DNA of 46,408 nt from an uncultured Bacteroidota bacterium (GCA_903905065.1 CAIVEW010000085.1:1-46408), one strand, 5' to 3'; numbered from the stretch's first letter, positions 1-7,339 are shown. Translations and numbers: made by a program. Notes: generated by a model from the sequence alone, not told the origin.

Positions 1-21
1 CACCATCTCACCATGAAGCAA

Positions 22-52
22 AACAGGTGCTCTTGATTCCGGGGCGCCTGTT
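22..52 (+). terminator. terminator-like hairpin at the left edge
   Basis: The arms AACAGGTGC (22-30) and GCGCCTGTT (44-52) pair over nine bases with one G-T wobble around a 13-base loop, followed by ACTTTG. It may end a gene lying to the left of the window. There is no long T run, so termination is uncertain. No convincing coding end is visible in bases 1-150. Confidence 0.3.
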
Positions 53-88
53 ACTTTGCCGGAAATATAGTCGGCGTTATTATTGTCA

Positions 89-104
89 ATTATACCCCTA
101 TAAT
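89..104. promoter_or_regulatory. AT-rich inverted repeat upstream of the TetR gene
   Basis: ATTATA-CCCC-TATAAT is a perfect inverted repeat with six-base arms, about 45 bases upstream of the -7 box of the TetR-family gene. It differs from the CTAAC/GTTAG operator seen closer to the gene. It may be a second protein site or chance in AT-rich DNA. Confidence 0.25.
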
Positions 105-146
105 CAAAACCCCATGACACAATCGCGCTATTTCAATAAAACTTCG

Positions 147-167
147 TACCTTTGCTAACGCTGTTAG
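147..167 (+). promoter_or_regulatory. TetR-gene promoter (-7 box) with abutting operator
   Basis: TACCTTTG (147-154) fits the Bacteroidota -7 consensus TAnnTTTG. It is followed directly by CTAAC-GCT-GTTAG (155-167), an inverted repeat with five-base arms. The repeat covers the expected transcription start, so a bound repressor would block initiation. Twelve bases of it (156-167, TAACGCTGTTAG) recur at 825-836 in front of the yceI run. That the TetR protein encoded here binds the site is inferred from placement and duplication. Confidence 0.6.
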
Positions 168-184
168 GAAAAATACATGCGGTA

Positions 185-802
185 ATGGGAATAGCAGAAA
201 GAAAAGAAAGACAGAAAAAAGAAGTGAGGGACAGCATTCTTCAGAGCGCCTGGCAACTGGTGAATGAAGAAGGCTGGCAGAACCTGTCGATCCGTAAAAT
301 AGCTGATGCCATAGAATACAGTGTGCCGGTGGTATATGACCATTTTGAGAACAAGGAGGCAATACTTTCTGTATTTAACCGCCGCGGTTTTCAGTTGCTG
401 GGTGATGAACTCAGGGCCGCAAAAGTAACCCAGTCGGAGCCGAAGAAAAAACTGGAAGCTATTGCTTTTGCATATTGGGATTTCGCATTTCGTCACAAAG
501 AGTATTACCAGCTTATGTTTGGGCTGGGAATGCCGGGTTGCGAGGAACTGGCAAAAGTGCCGGAGCTGGTGGCCTTTATAGAAGTTATAGGCAGTGTTAT
601 TTCCCAGGTTGTGGCGGAAGGGAATAATAAGAGCGCTGATGTGCAGCTTAAGGTCCGGTCGTTTTGGTCAACAATACATGGGCTTGTTTCGATAAATCTT
701 TTAGCGCCGCCATCAACACACGAAGGAGTGAGCAAGGACCAAATGAATAAAATGATCCTGAATGATTTTATAATGGGCTTTTTAAAGGGCCTGACAGAAT
801 AA
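185..802 (+). CDS. TetR/AcrR-family transcriptional regulator
   Basis: A 205-residue regulator of TetR size. The N-terminal helix-turn-helix spans about residues 13-57, with the family pattern of Ile-Arg-Lys-Ile-Ala in helix 2 and a VYxHFxNKE recognition/linker segment. The C-terminal half contains FWSTIHGL near residue 160, which resembles the WHG-type TetR ligand domain. I chose the ATG at 185; an in-frame TTG at 152 overlaps the -7 box and cannot be the start of a transcript from that promoter. The gene precedes, in the same direction, a run of YceI and FrnE-like genes with a copy of the same putative operator, so it probably represses itself and them. The ligand is unknown. Confidence 0.9.
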   Translation: MGIAERKERQKKEVRDSILQSAWQLVNEEGWQNLSIRKIADAIEYSVPVVYDHFENKEAILSVFNRRGFQLLGDELRAAKVTQSEPKKKLEAIAFAYWDFAFRHKEYYQLMFGLGMPGCEELAKVPELVAFIEVIGSVISQVVAEGNNKSADVQLKVRSFWSTIHGLVSINLLAPPSTHEGVSKDQMNKMILNDFIMGFLKGLTE

Positions 803-816
803 CCATTTTTTTTAGG

Positions 817-836
817 TAACTAGTTAACGCTGTTAG
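817..836 (+). promoter_or_regulatory. putative TetR operator upstream of the yceI run
   Basis: Bases 825-836 repeat exactly the 12 bases TAACGCTGTTAG found at the TetR gene's own promoter. Overlapping it on the left is a perfect 10-base palindrome TAACTAGTTA (817-826), giving two joined half-site pairs. The block lies 85-104 bases before the first yceI start codon. No clear TAnnTTTG box was found here, so the exact promoter is not placed. Confidence 0.55.
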
Positions 837-920
837 CATTAATTATAGTATTAAATAAAATAACGTAACAAAAAACAATAACTCAATTAATTAACCAAAA
901 ACCAAAACAAAAAAACAACA

Positions 921-1490
921 ATGAAAAGGATCTCCATTTTCGCAGCAGGAATATTACTGACAGCATCAGCATTTGCACAGACATGGTCAATAGACAAGGC
1001 CCATTCCCGGATAGGTTTCGGTATCACGCACCTCGGTATCAATGAAATAGAAGGTGACTTCAAAACCTTTGACAGCAAGATCACCTCTTCAAAAGCAGAT
1101 TTCTCAGATGCTACAATAGAATTCTCTGCCGATATGAACTCTATTAACACCGATGTTGAAGCAAGGGATAAGCACCTGAAAAGCGCAGACTTCTTTGATG
1201 TGGCTAACAATCCGACAATGACGTTCAAAAGCACATCATTCAAAAAAGAAAAAGGCAATAACTATAAGGTAGAAGGCAACCTTACCATGCATGGCGTAAC
1301 AAAGCCGGTGATACTTGATGCGGTACTTGTAGGCACCACCACGCACCCTATGACCAAGAAAGAAATGGCTGGTTTCAGGATCACAGGAATCGTGAACCGG
1401 ATGGACTATGGTGTAGGTGCAACAATGCCTGGCCCAATGCTTGCGGAGAAAGTGGAATTAAAAGCAAATACTGAATTCAGCAAAGACTAA
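921..1490 (+). CDS. YceI family protein, exported (first of three)
   Basis: A 189-residue YceI protein. YceI proteins are lipocalin-like beta barrels that bind isoprenoid or other long-chain lipids in the periplasm. Residues 1-20 form a signal peptide (Lys-Arg, hydrophobic core, ASAFAQ cleavage region). The mature part begins with the family's W-x-I-D-x-x-H-S pattern, and the later DKHLKSADFFD, MTF-x-S and GNLTMHGVTKPV segments are typical of the domain. It starts a run with a second yceI gene only five bases after it. The conserved start after an A-rich leader agrees with the signal peptide. Likely controlled by the TetR-type protein upstream. The ligand cannot be told from sequence. Confidence 0.92.
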   Translation: MKRISIFAAGILLTASAFAQTWSIDKAHSRIGFGITHLGINEIEGDFKTFDSKITSSKADFSDATIEFSADMNSINTDVEARDKHLKSADFFDVANNPTMTFKSTSFKKEKGNNYKVEGNLTMHGVTKPVILDAVLVGTTTHPMTKKEMAGFRITGIVNRMDYGVGATMPGPMLAEKVELKANTEFSKD

Positions 1491-1495
1491 GGAAT

Positions 1496-2035
1496 ATGAA
1501 ACAACTGATCTTTTCCCTGGCAGCGCTGTTATCATTATCAGCAGTGCTTGCCTTCAGGCCGGGAGCTACTAACTGGCAAATGACCGACAAATACATCGTC
1601 CGGTTCACCGGTGGTGGCGAGGTAGGCGGCATATTCAAAACCATGAAGGGCGCTATAGTATTTGACGATCAGCACCCGGAGACATCGAGCGTTGACTTGT
1701 CGATAGACGTGGCTTCGATCAACACAGGAAACGGATTGATGAACACCCATGCTAAAAGCGCGGAGTGGTTTGATGCAGGACAATACCCGGTGATCAGGTT
1801 TACTTCGAAGAAAATTGTGAAGGCCGGAGCTGGTTACCAGGTAACGGGTGAGATGGACATACATGGCGTGAAAAAAGAGATGGTGTTGCCATTCAGTTTT
1901 CAGAATAGTGGGAGTGCGGGGACGTTCAGTGCGAAATTCAATATCAATCGCAGTGATTTTCATGTGGGCAAGCCAGGTGGCGATGTGGACGAAAATATAA
2001 AGCTCGAGGTAGTGGTGCCGGTGGTGAAAAAATAA
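1496..2035 (+). CDS. YceI family protein, exported (second of three)
   Basis: A 179-residue protein with a signal peptide (residues 1-about 19, cleavage near VLA) and a YceI domain, shown by the segments MNTHAKSAEWFD, VIRFTSKK, GEMDIHGVKKEM and FNINRSDFHVG. It is more diverged from the first copy than its position suggests and lacks the opening W-x-I-D-x-x-H-S pattern, so it is not a recent duplication. The five-base gap after the first yceI gene indicates one mRNA. The FHVGKPGG ending resembles the shorter Bacteroidota YceI subgroup. Role presumably periplasmic lipid or quinone binding, by family. Confidence 0.9.
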   Translation: MKQLIFSLAALLSLSAVLAFRPGATNWQMTDKYIVRFTGGGEVGGIFKTMKGAIVFDDQHPETSSVDLSIDVASINTGNGLMNTHAKSAEWFDAGQYPVIRFTSKKIVKAGAGYQVTGEMDIHGVKKEMVLPFSFQNSGSAGTFSAKFNINRSDFHVGKPGGDVDENIKLEVVVPVVKK

Positions 2036-2054
2036 CTTAACAAAAAATAAAACG

Positions 2055-2450
2055 ATGCTAAAGCGATTGTTGTTACTGGGTGTTATATCGGGCATACTTG
2101 CCGGGGTAGTAGCACTTATTTATCAGAAGATATATTCTTCTTCGGTAGGTGCAGACTTTTCTTCAGTGGTGAAGCCGGTAGGGGTTATGATATCGAACAT
2201 TGTTGGCTGCGTTATAGCTGCACTGGGATACTGGATACTGAGCAAATGGCTGAAGAGCAAAACGGAGATCGTGTTCAATTTTGTTTTCGTGATCCTTTCT
2301 TTTGCCAGTATGCTTCCGGTTTTTGCTGCCAAGCTGCCATTGACGATTAGTTCACCCGAACTGTTTCCGGGGTTGGCTATACCCATGCACTTTTTCCCGG
2401 CACTGGCGTGGTCTACACTGGAACCGCTGTTTATTAAGAATGGGGAATAA
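2055..2450 (+). CDS. small integral membrane protein, unknown function
   Basis: A 131-residue protein with about four predicted membrane segments (near residues 4-24, 43-64, 72-92 and 103-122) and few charged residues outside a KWLKSKTE loop in the middle. It begins 19 bases after the second yceI gene and sits inside the yceI/frnE run, so it is probably co-transcribed and membrane-anchored in the same process. It resembles short uncharacterised Bacteroidota membrane proteins (DUF6069-like), a weak assignment. No catalytic motif is visible. Confidence 0.75.
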   Translation: MLKRLLLLGVISGILAGVVALIYQKIYSSSVGADFSSVVKPVGVMISNIVGCVIAALGYWILSKWLKSKTEIVFNFVFVILSFASMLPVFAAKLPLTISSPELFPGLAIPMHFFPALAWSTLEPLFIKNGE

Positions 2451-2456
2451 AGGGGG

Positions 2457-2502
2457 CCTCACCCCAGCCCTCTCCAAGGGAGAGGGTGAAGTAGAATGAG
2501 TT
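2457..2502 (+). repeat. 46-base dispersed palindromic repeat, copy 1
   Basis: First of three same-direction copies (others 4441-4486 and 11943-11988). The core is CCCTCTCC...GGAGAGGG, a hairpin, followed by a conserved tail ending GAATGAGTT. This copy lies between the membrane protein gene and the frnE-like gene, inside the presumed operon, where the hairpin could affect mRNA processing. Confidence 0.8.
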
Positions 2503-2568
2503 GCGTACATCCGATGTATCCGGTGAGGTCGAGTGAGTTACGTAAAAACACTCAATATGAAAGAGACA

Positions 2569-3306
2569 ATGAAAATAGATATCTGGTCAGACATTATGTG
2601 CCCATTCTGTTATATAGGGAAGAGGAAACTGGAAAGTGCGCTACAGCGATTTGAGCATAAGAATGATGTGCAGATCGTTTGGCACAGTTTTCAACTGGAC
2701 CCAACAATGAAGTATGAGGCAGGAAAAGATATTCATGGGTACCTGGCAGCGAAATACGGCAAAACACGGGAATGGTCGGTGTCAGTGCATAACCAAATGA
2801 CGGAAACAGCAAAAAAGGAATGGCTTACTTACAACTTTGACAAGACCTTGATCGCCAATTCTTTTGATGCGCACCGGCTTATACAACTGGCCAAGACCAA
2901 AGGATTAGCGGATGTGGCTGAGGAAAGTTTATTCCGGGCATATTTTACAGAAGGCAGGAACATCAGCGACCACAACACCTTATTGAAAATAGGTATGGAA
3001 ATAGGATTAGGAGCGGTTGAGGTGGGGGAGATGCTCAACAGCGATGCTTTTTCAGATGAGGTGAACAAGGATATCCAAATGGCGCAGGCATTAGGGATTA
3101 GCGGAGTTCCGTTCTTCCTGCTGGATGACCGATATGGGATATCGGGTGCACAGCCGGCGGACGTGTTTACGGATGGACTGCAGCAGGCATGGGCGATACA
3201 TGAGCGAGCAAAGCAAACAATAAAGAATGATGTAAACGTTGGTGTATGTACGCCGGATGGTATCTGCGAACCCGTGATCAATCAAAAAGCAATTCAAAAC
3301 AATTAA
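2569..3306 (+). CDS. DsbA-family oxidoreductase, FrnE-like
   Basis: A thioredoxin-fold protein of about 245 residues with the FrnE/2-hydroxychromene-2-carboxylate isomerase-like layout: KIDIWSDIMCPFCYIGKRKL at the N-terminus carries the redox CPFC motif, an alpha-helical insertion follows, and GISGVPFFLLDD near residue 190 is the cis-proline loop. There is no signal peptide, so it should act in the cytoplasm as a disulfide oxidoreductase or isomerase. I chose the ATG at 2569 because family members begin close to KIxIWSD and AAAGAGA precedes it; the ATG at 2557 and a GTG at 2533 are also in frame. It sits between YceI genes, a pairing that hints at a shared redox or lipid-stress role. Confidence 0.88.
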   Translation: MKIDIWSDIMCPFCYIGKRKLESALQRFEHKNDVQIVWHSFQLDPTMKYEAGKDIHGYLAAKYGKTREWSVSVHNQMTETAKKEWLTYNFDKTLIANSFDAHRLIQLAKTKGLADVAEESLFRAYFTEGRNISDHNTLLKIGMEIGLGAVEVGEMLNSDAFSDEVNKDIQMAQALGISGVPFFLLDDRYGISGAQPADVFTDGLQQAWAIHERAKQTIKNDVNVGVCTPDGICEPVINQKAIQNN

Positions 3307-3329
3307 TAACCATAAAAACAAACGAAAAC

Positions 3330-3875
3330 ATGAGCAACACAAAATGGGTGTTAGACCCAACGCACTCGGAAGTACATTTCAAAGTAAGACACCTGGTATC
3401 GCACGTGAGCGGACAGTTTAAAAAATTTGACGCAACCGTGGAAACAGACGGAGACGACATCTCCACTGCCAAGGTGCATTTTACGGCGGACATAGAGTCG
3501 GTATCTACAAATAACGATCAGCGCGATGGTCACCTGAAAACAGGCGACTTTTTTGATATTGCTAATCACCCGCAGCTGATATTTGACAGCACTAAAATGG
3601 AAAAGGTGAGCGACGAGCATTATAAAATGCATGGTGTGCTGAACATGCGCGGCGTAAGAAAAGATGTGGTACTTGACGTGACGTTCGGAGGCATTGCGCC
3701 AGATCCATGGGGCAATATGCGTTCGGGTTTTGGGGTTACCGGCAAGGTGAACCGTATGGACTATGGTGTGAGCTTCGGCGGTGTATCAGAGACAGGCTCC
3801 ATTGTGCTGGGGCATGATGTAACGATAAGCGCCAACGCAGAGTTTGTGAAACAAGTTGCGACGGTTACGGCATAA
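3330..3875 (+). CDS. YceI family protein, cytoplasmic form (third of three)
   Basis: A 181-residue YceI protein without a signal peptide, opening TKWVLDPTHSEVHFKVRHL, with QRDGHLKTGDFFD, HPQLIFDSTKM, GVLNMRGVRKDV and GFGVTGKVNRMDYG as domain landmarks. The ATG at 3330 is chosen; an upstream in-frame GTG-type extension would run inside the frnE-like gene and destroy the family N-terminus. It follows frnE by 23 bases and is closed by a strong hairpin terminator, making it the last gene of the run. Lack of an export signal separates its role from the two exported copies. Confidence 0.92.
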   Translation: MSNTKWVLDPTHSEVHFKVRHLVSHVSGQFKKFDATVETDGDDISTAKVHFTADIESVSTNNDQRDGHLKTGDFFDIANHPQLIFDSTKMEKVSDEHYKMHGVLNMRGVRKDVVLDVTFGGIAPDPWGNMRSGFGVTGKVNRMDYGVSFGGVSETGSIVLGHDVTISANAEFVKQVATVTA

Positions 3876-3920
3876 TGGCTGTTGGTAGTTTTCAAATGAC
3901 GGCCAATTAAAATGATAAAA

Positions 3921-3951
3921 TTCAAAAGGCTCTTGTTAGGAGCCTTTTGAA
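3921..3951. terminator. bidirectional hairpin terminator between yceI and the maoC-like gene
   Basis: TTCAAAAGGCTC (3921-3932) and GAGCCTTTTGAA (3940-3951) form a perfect 12-base stem with a seven-base loop. A and T runs at the stem base let it serve the + strand yceI run and the convergent - strand hydratase gene. Confidence 0.88.
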
Positions 3952-3984
3952 TTTTATTTATCGTTTTAAACTATTTCAATTTAC

Positions 3985-4398
3985 TTATTCCCACACGTAC
4001 TGCTTCTTATTAAGCAGTAACGCTTCACCAGCAATGGTTTGTTCCCCTGTGGCTACATCGTATACTGCACATTCGTAGAGTATGCGGTTCTTTTCTTTTA
4101 CGATCTCTTTTACTTTTATCACGGCTTCATATTGGGTGTCCACGAACATGGGTTTGAGCCACTTGATGCTCTGGCTCATGTAGATGTGCCCATCGGCATA
4201 CCATAGTGCACCGAATATTTTAGTGAATACACTGGCGCCGAGAAAGCCGTGCATAATATTGCGTCCAAACATGCTGGCCTTGCCGGCAGCAGGGTCGGTG
4301 TGCAATGGATTAGTGTCGCCGCTGATGCGGGCGTAGGTATCTACATCATCTTGTGTGTAACTGTACTTGTGGCGGAATTCGTCTCCGATCTGTAACAT
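3985..4398 (-). CDS. MaoC-like hotdog (R)-specific enoyl-CoA hydratase, PhaJ type
   Basis: A 137-residue single hotdog-domain hydratase. The hydratase-2 motif is clear: SGDTNPLHTD at residues 26-35 gives the catalytic pair Asp28 and His33, followed by FGRNIMHGFLGAS. Enzymes of this type convert trans-2-enoyl-CoA from beta-oxidation into (R)-3-hydroxyacyl-CoA, the substrate of PHA synthase. It is transcribed away from the phaE gene just upstream, so supply of PHA monomer is the likely role. Alternatives are a generic MaoC dehydratase in fatty-acid metabolism. A weak -7-like box lies at 4422-4429, giving a short leader. Confidence 0.85.
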   Translation of the reverse strand: MLQIGDEFRHKYSYTQDDVDTYARISGDTNPLHTDPAAGKASMFGRNIMHGFLGASVFTKIFGALWYADGHIYMSQSIKWLKPMFVDTQYEAVIKVKEIVKEKNRILYECAVYDVATGEQTIAGEALLLNKKQYVWE

Positions 4399-4440
4399 AG
4401 TTTTTGTGTGTTTTTGAGGGGCGAAAGTAAGGAAAAAAGA

Positions 4441-4486
4441 CCTCTCCCCATCCCTCTCCGAAGGAGAGGGTGAAGTAGAATGAGTT
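4441..4486 (+). repeat. 46-base dispersed palindromic repeat, copy 2
   Basis: Nearly identical in tail to copy 1, ending with the same TGAAGTAGAATGAGTT. It lies in the 348-base divergent gap 4399-4746 between the hydratase gene and phaE. The rest of that gap holds a -7 box and long leader for phaE and nothing else recognisable. Confidence 0.8.
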
Positions 4487-4616
4487 ATGCAACTGGGATT
4501 TCAAAAAAAAAGTGAAACATATATCTCTATCCATAGGTATAGCGACAGGCTCCGTTAAATAATTGTTAGGGAGCCGATAAATATGGAATTTTACATTTAC
4601 TTAACTTTAAGCTATC

Positions 4617-4624
4617 TACCTTTG
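4617..4624 (+). promoter_or_regulatory. -7 promoter box for the phaE-like gene
   Basis: TACCTTTG matches TAnnTTTG exactly. The expected start of transcription is near 4630, giving a leader of about 115 bases before the ATG at 4747, much longer than for most genes here and a possible site of post-transcriptional control. No clear -33 TTTG is seen. Confidence 0.6.
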
Positions 4625-4746
4625 CAGCGCGAAAAAGGGATAGAAAGGCACCGGACGATTGTAGCAGAATTGAAGAACTAAGATAGTAAAAAAAACGTTT
4701 TCGCAATAGAACACGCACATATTTTTTAAACATAATAACAATTAAC

Positions 4747-6318
4747 ATGGCTTTCAAAGGCAACAATTTGGTGGACAACATAGTTGACACACAAAAAAAA
4801 GTGATGGATTCTGTAGTGGAGAACACTAAGAAATTCGCGAACGGCAACGCTACGCTCAATGAAACAATTGAGAAAGGAAGCGACTGGTACAAGAACTGGC
4901 TGGAGACCCAGAAGAACTTGTTTACTAAAGTGACAAGCGAAGCTCCTAAAGCTGCTGAAAAAGCTACTGAAGCTGCAAAAGAAGCAACTGAGAAAGCCAG
5001 TGAGTTTTTCGAAAACTGGATGAAAGTGCAGGCTGACCTTGCAAAGCAAATGTGGGACAAGAGCCAGGAAACTGCAAAGAACCTGGGTAACGGTACCGCT
5101 GCTAACCCATTCAGCCAGTGGCAGAAGAGCTTCAACATGGAGTCTAACCCAATGACCGCATGGATGAACAATAACTCATCTAACCCAATGACTGCCTGGA
5201 TGAACCAGATGCAGGCTAATAACTGGATGAACCAGGCACAGCAGATGAACCCGTTCAACACTGATAATATGAAGAAGGCACAGGAGCAGATGACTTCTAT
5301 GTTCGGCCAGTTCAACAATACACTGCAGAGCAGCATGGCTGACTGGACTAAAATGTTCCAGAGCTCAACTGCTCATGATGCTTATAACAACATGATGAAG
5401 ACCGGTGAGGGCTTTACCAAGTTTGCTGAGTTGTGGGCGCCAATGTTCAAATCTATGCAGGAAAAGACTTTCAACATGGACGAGTACAAAAAGTGGATGA
5501 ACCCGGAGACTTACAAGGAGTTTACGGATAAATTCTTCAGCTTTATGCCACAGGAAGGCCGTGACTACATGACCAAAATGGCAGACATGATGAAGAACGG
5601 TACAGCGCAGATGACCCAGTATGGTAAGACCAGCTTCGATCAGCTGCGTGGTATGATGGGCAACAGCACAGATATGTTTGGCCAGGTGAACAAGGCGTAC
5701 AACGACTTCACCAACATGATGAGTGAAGCGGCTTCCCCTTTCACCAAGCTGATGCCAGAAAATGCACAGAGCAAAACTATTAAGGAGTGGAGCGATATTG
5801 CTAAGCGCATAGCTGAATACAACATCAAGAATGCAGAACTTCAGTACATGATCTATAGCCAGGGTACTAAGGTTATGGACAAGCTGGCTGAAAGCACCGC
5901 TAAGAAAATACAAGACGGCGTAGAAGTGAAGAGATTTCTGGCCCTTTACCAGGAGTGGATGAACATCAGCGACAAGGTTTATGTTTCTTTGTTTGAAAGC
6001 ACTGAATACAGTAAACTGATGGGCGAAGTGAGCAGCATGCAGAACAAGCTCCGCAAGGATATAGAACTGCAGATGGAAGGTATGATGAAGGACATTCCGG
6101 TAGCTACACGCAGCCAGATGGATGAAGTTTACAAGACCATCTACGACCTGAAGAAGAAAGTACGCGAAATGGCTGCTAAGATGACTGCTGCTGAAAGCGT
6201 AGAAGAAGAAGCGGTTGCGGAAGATGAGTTCGATGAGGAAGAAGAATACACAGCGCCATCACCAGCTAAGAAAGCAGTGAAGAAAGCTGTTGCTCCTACT
6301 AAGCGTGGACGCAAATAA
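4747..6318 (+). CDS. phaE: class III PHA synthase subunit PhaE fused to a phasin-like front and a charged tail
   Basis: A 523-residue protein. Residues about 350-476 carry PhaE features (WSDIAKRIAEYNIKNAELQY, FLALYQEWMNISDKVYVSLFESTEYSKL as separate blocks, then VATRSQMDEVYKTIYDLKKKV), matching the C-terminal core of class III synthase subunits. Residues 1-115 are helical and Ala/Lys/Glu-rich like phasins; 116-210 are rich in Trp, Met and Asn with SNPMTAWMN repeated at 133-141 and 145-153. Residues 484-500 are acidic and 507-523 are Lys-Ala-Pro rich, like the DNA-binding tail of PhaF-type phasins. Classical PhaE is roughly 350-400 residues, so this one is long. It should activate PhaC and coat granules; a nucleoid link is inference. 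Confidence 0.85.
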   Translation: MAFKGNNLVDNIVDTQKKVMDSVVENTKKFANGNATLNETIEKGSDWYKNWLETQKNLFTKVTSEAPKAAEKATEAAKEATEKASEFFENWMKVQADLAKQMWDKSQETAKNLGNGTAANPFSQWQKSFNMESNPMTAWMNNNSSNPMTAWMNQMQANNWMNQAQQMNPFNTDNMKKAQEQMTSMFGQFNNTLQSSMADWTKMFQSSTAHDAYNNMMKTGEGFTKFAELWAPMFKSMQEKTFNMDEYKKWMNPETYKEFTDKFFSFMPQEGRDYMTKMADMMKNGTAQMTQYGKTSFDQLRGMMGNSTDMFGQVNKAYNDFTNMMSEAASPFTKLMPENAQSKTIKEWSDIAKRIAEYNIKNAELQYMIYSQGTKVMDKLAESTAKKIQDGVEVKRFLALYQEWMNISDKVYVSLFESTEYSKLMGEVSSMQNKLRKDIELQMEGMMKDIPVATRSQMDEVYKTIYDLKKKVREMAAKMTAAESVEEEAVAEDEFDEEEEYTAPSPAKKAVKKAVAPTKRGRK

Positions 6319-6336
6319 TAAATAGAGATAGTTGAT

Positions 6337-6368
6337 AAAAAAAGGAACGCGATCGCGTTCCTTTTTTT
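6337..6368. terminator. perfect 32-base palindromic terminator after phaE
   Basis: Seven A residues, the 18-base palindrome GGAACGCGATCGCGTTCC (6344-6361) and seven T residues make a symmetric, very strong bidirectional terminator. It contains the octamer GCGATCGC. It separates phaE from the convergent alpha/beta hydrolase gene. Confidence 0.93.
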
Positions 6369-6478
6369 ATTGGAGCTGCATTGTGTTGTACTGTTTTGCT
6401 AATCGGGAGTTGCGGGCGTTGATCCCGAGCAGATGCGCAAATCTTGGGCCTCTGCTCATGGGGGGCACCCTCAATTAG

Positions 6479-7339
6479 TTACATTTCGTTCTCGAGGAAA
6501 AGGATAATGTTCCGGTTCACATCTTCTGCTTTTTCCCATTGCACAAAATGGCCACAGTGAGGAATCATTACCAGGTGCGCGCCATGCATTTTGCTAACTG
6601 CATCAGCAGCTATTTTTTCGGTTGTGGTGTGGTGTAGGAGCTTGTTAGGTATAAGTGCATCGTTCTTGCCAAACAAGACAAGAACGGGCATGTGCAGCCT
6701 GTTGAGCTTGCTGAAGACTGGTTCTTCCATCATTCCTTTTATGCATGCCTCCACCATTTTCTTATAATAGTTGAGCTTGTATGTTTTCATGATGCCTACA
6801 AGCTCTTTCACTATCCCGTCGCCCTGGGTGTGGTTGCGGTAAAAACTGTTTTGGATTGCAGTGCGCAAACTGTTCTCATCAGAAGAGATAAAATCAAGGA
6901 GATGAATGGAAGTGTAGTACATTGTCTTTTCCATCACCGAAAACTGCTCGAAACCCGCCGGTGCGCACAGTATTAACGACTCAGCGCAGCCGGGATGATT
7001 GAGTACTGTAGTCATTGCGATCTGCCCACCCATGGAGTGCCCGACTATATGCAGGTCCTTCAGCTTCAGTGCATTGATAAAATTGAAGACACATTCAGCA
7101 AAAAACTTCATTCCGAAAGGATGTGCATGCTGGTCAGACAGGCCATTGCCGGGCAGGTCTATGGCTACGCAGCGATAGTATTTTTTCAGTTCGTCGATAT
7201 TCTTCTTCCATACAGGCGCATAGTTAGCGAGCCCATGTATGAAAAGCAGCGTACGCTCGCCGGAGCCTTCATCTATGTAAGCAACCCTGCAGTTGCCGGG
7301 AAGGTCAATGTAATGGGTAGTGTATGGGTAGCTAATCAA
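6479..7339 (-). CDS. alpha/beta hydrolase in the PHA locus
   Basis: A hydrolase of about 286 residues. LLFIHGLANY is the oxyanion strand/HG motif, VGHSMGGQ holds the nucleophile Ser (about residue 102), VLFGKNDALIP the acid and MIPHCGHFVQWE the catalytic His. I chose a TTG at 7339 because the longer reading from a GTG at 7378 is encoded by a dispersed repeat and begins inside a TACTTTTG -7 box; the chosen start gives the family-like ISYPYTTHYIDLPG opening. It lies between phaE and phaC, so an intracellular PHA or oligomer esterase is possible, but the motif set is generic and no depolymerase-specific signature is seen. Confidence 0.8.
   Translation of the reverse strand: MISYPYTTHYIDLPGNCRVAYIDEGSGERTLLFIHGLANYAPVWKKNIDELKKYYRCVAIDLPGNGLSDQHAHPFGMKFFAECVFNFINALKLKDLHIVGHSMGGQIAMTTVLNHPGCAESLILCAPAGFEQFSVMEKTMYYTSIHLLDFISSDENSLRTAIQNSFYRNHTQGDGIVKELVGIMKTYKLNYYKKMVEACIKGMMEEPVFSKLNRLHMPVLVLFGKNDALIPNKLLHHTTTEKIAADAVSKMHGAHLVMIPHCGHFVQWEKAEDVNRNIILFLENEM

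Noticed and set aside
1..151. Possible end of a coding sequence at the left edge
   Set aside because: All frames stop quickly or give an unconvincing composition; only a hairpin and an inverted repeat can be supported.
4566..5336. 256-residue open frame on the - strand opposite phaE (also 5365-5913)
   Set aside because: It is the reverse of a gene with clear PhaE homology and biased codon use, and consists of hydrophobic low-complexity residues. No promoter or start context supports it.
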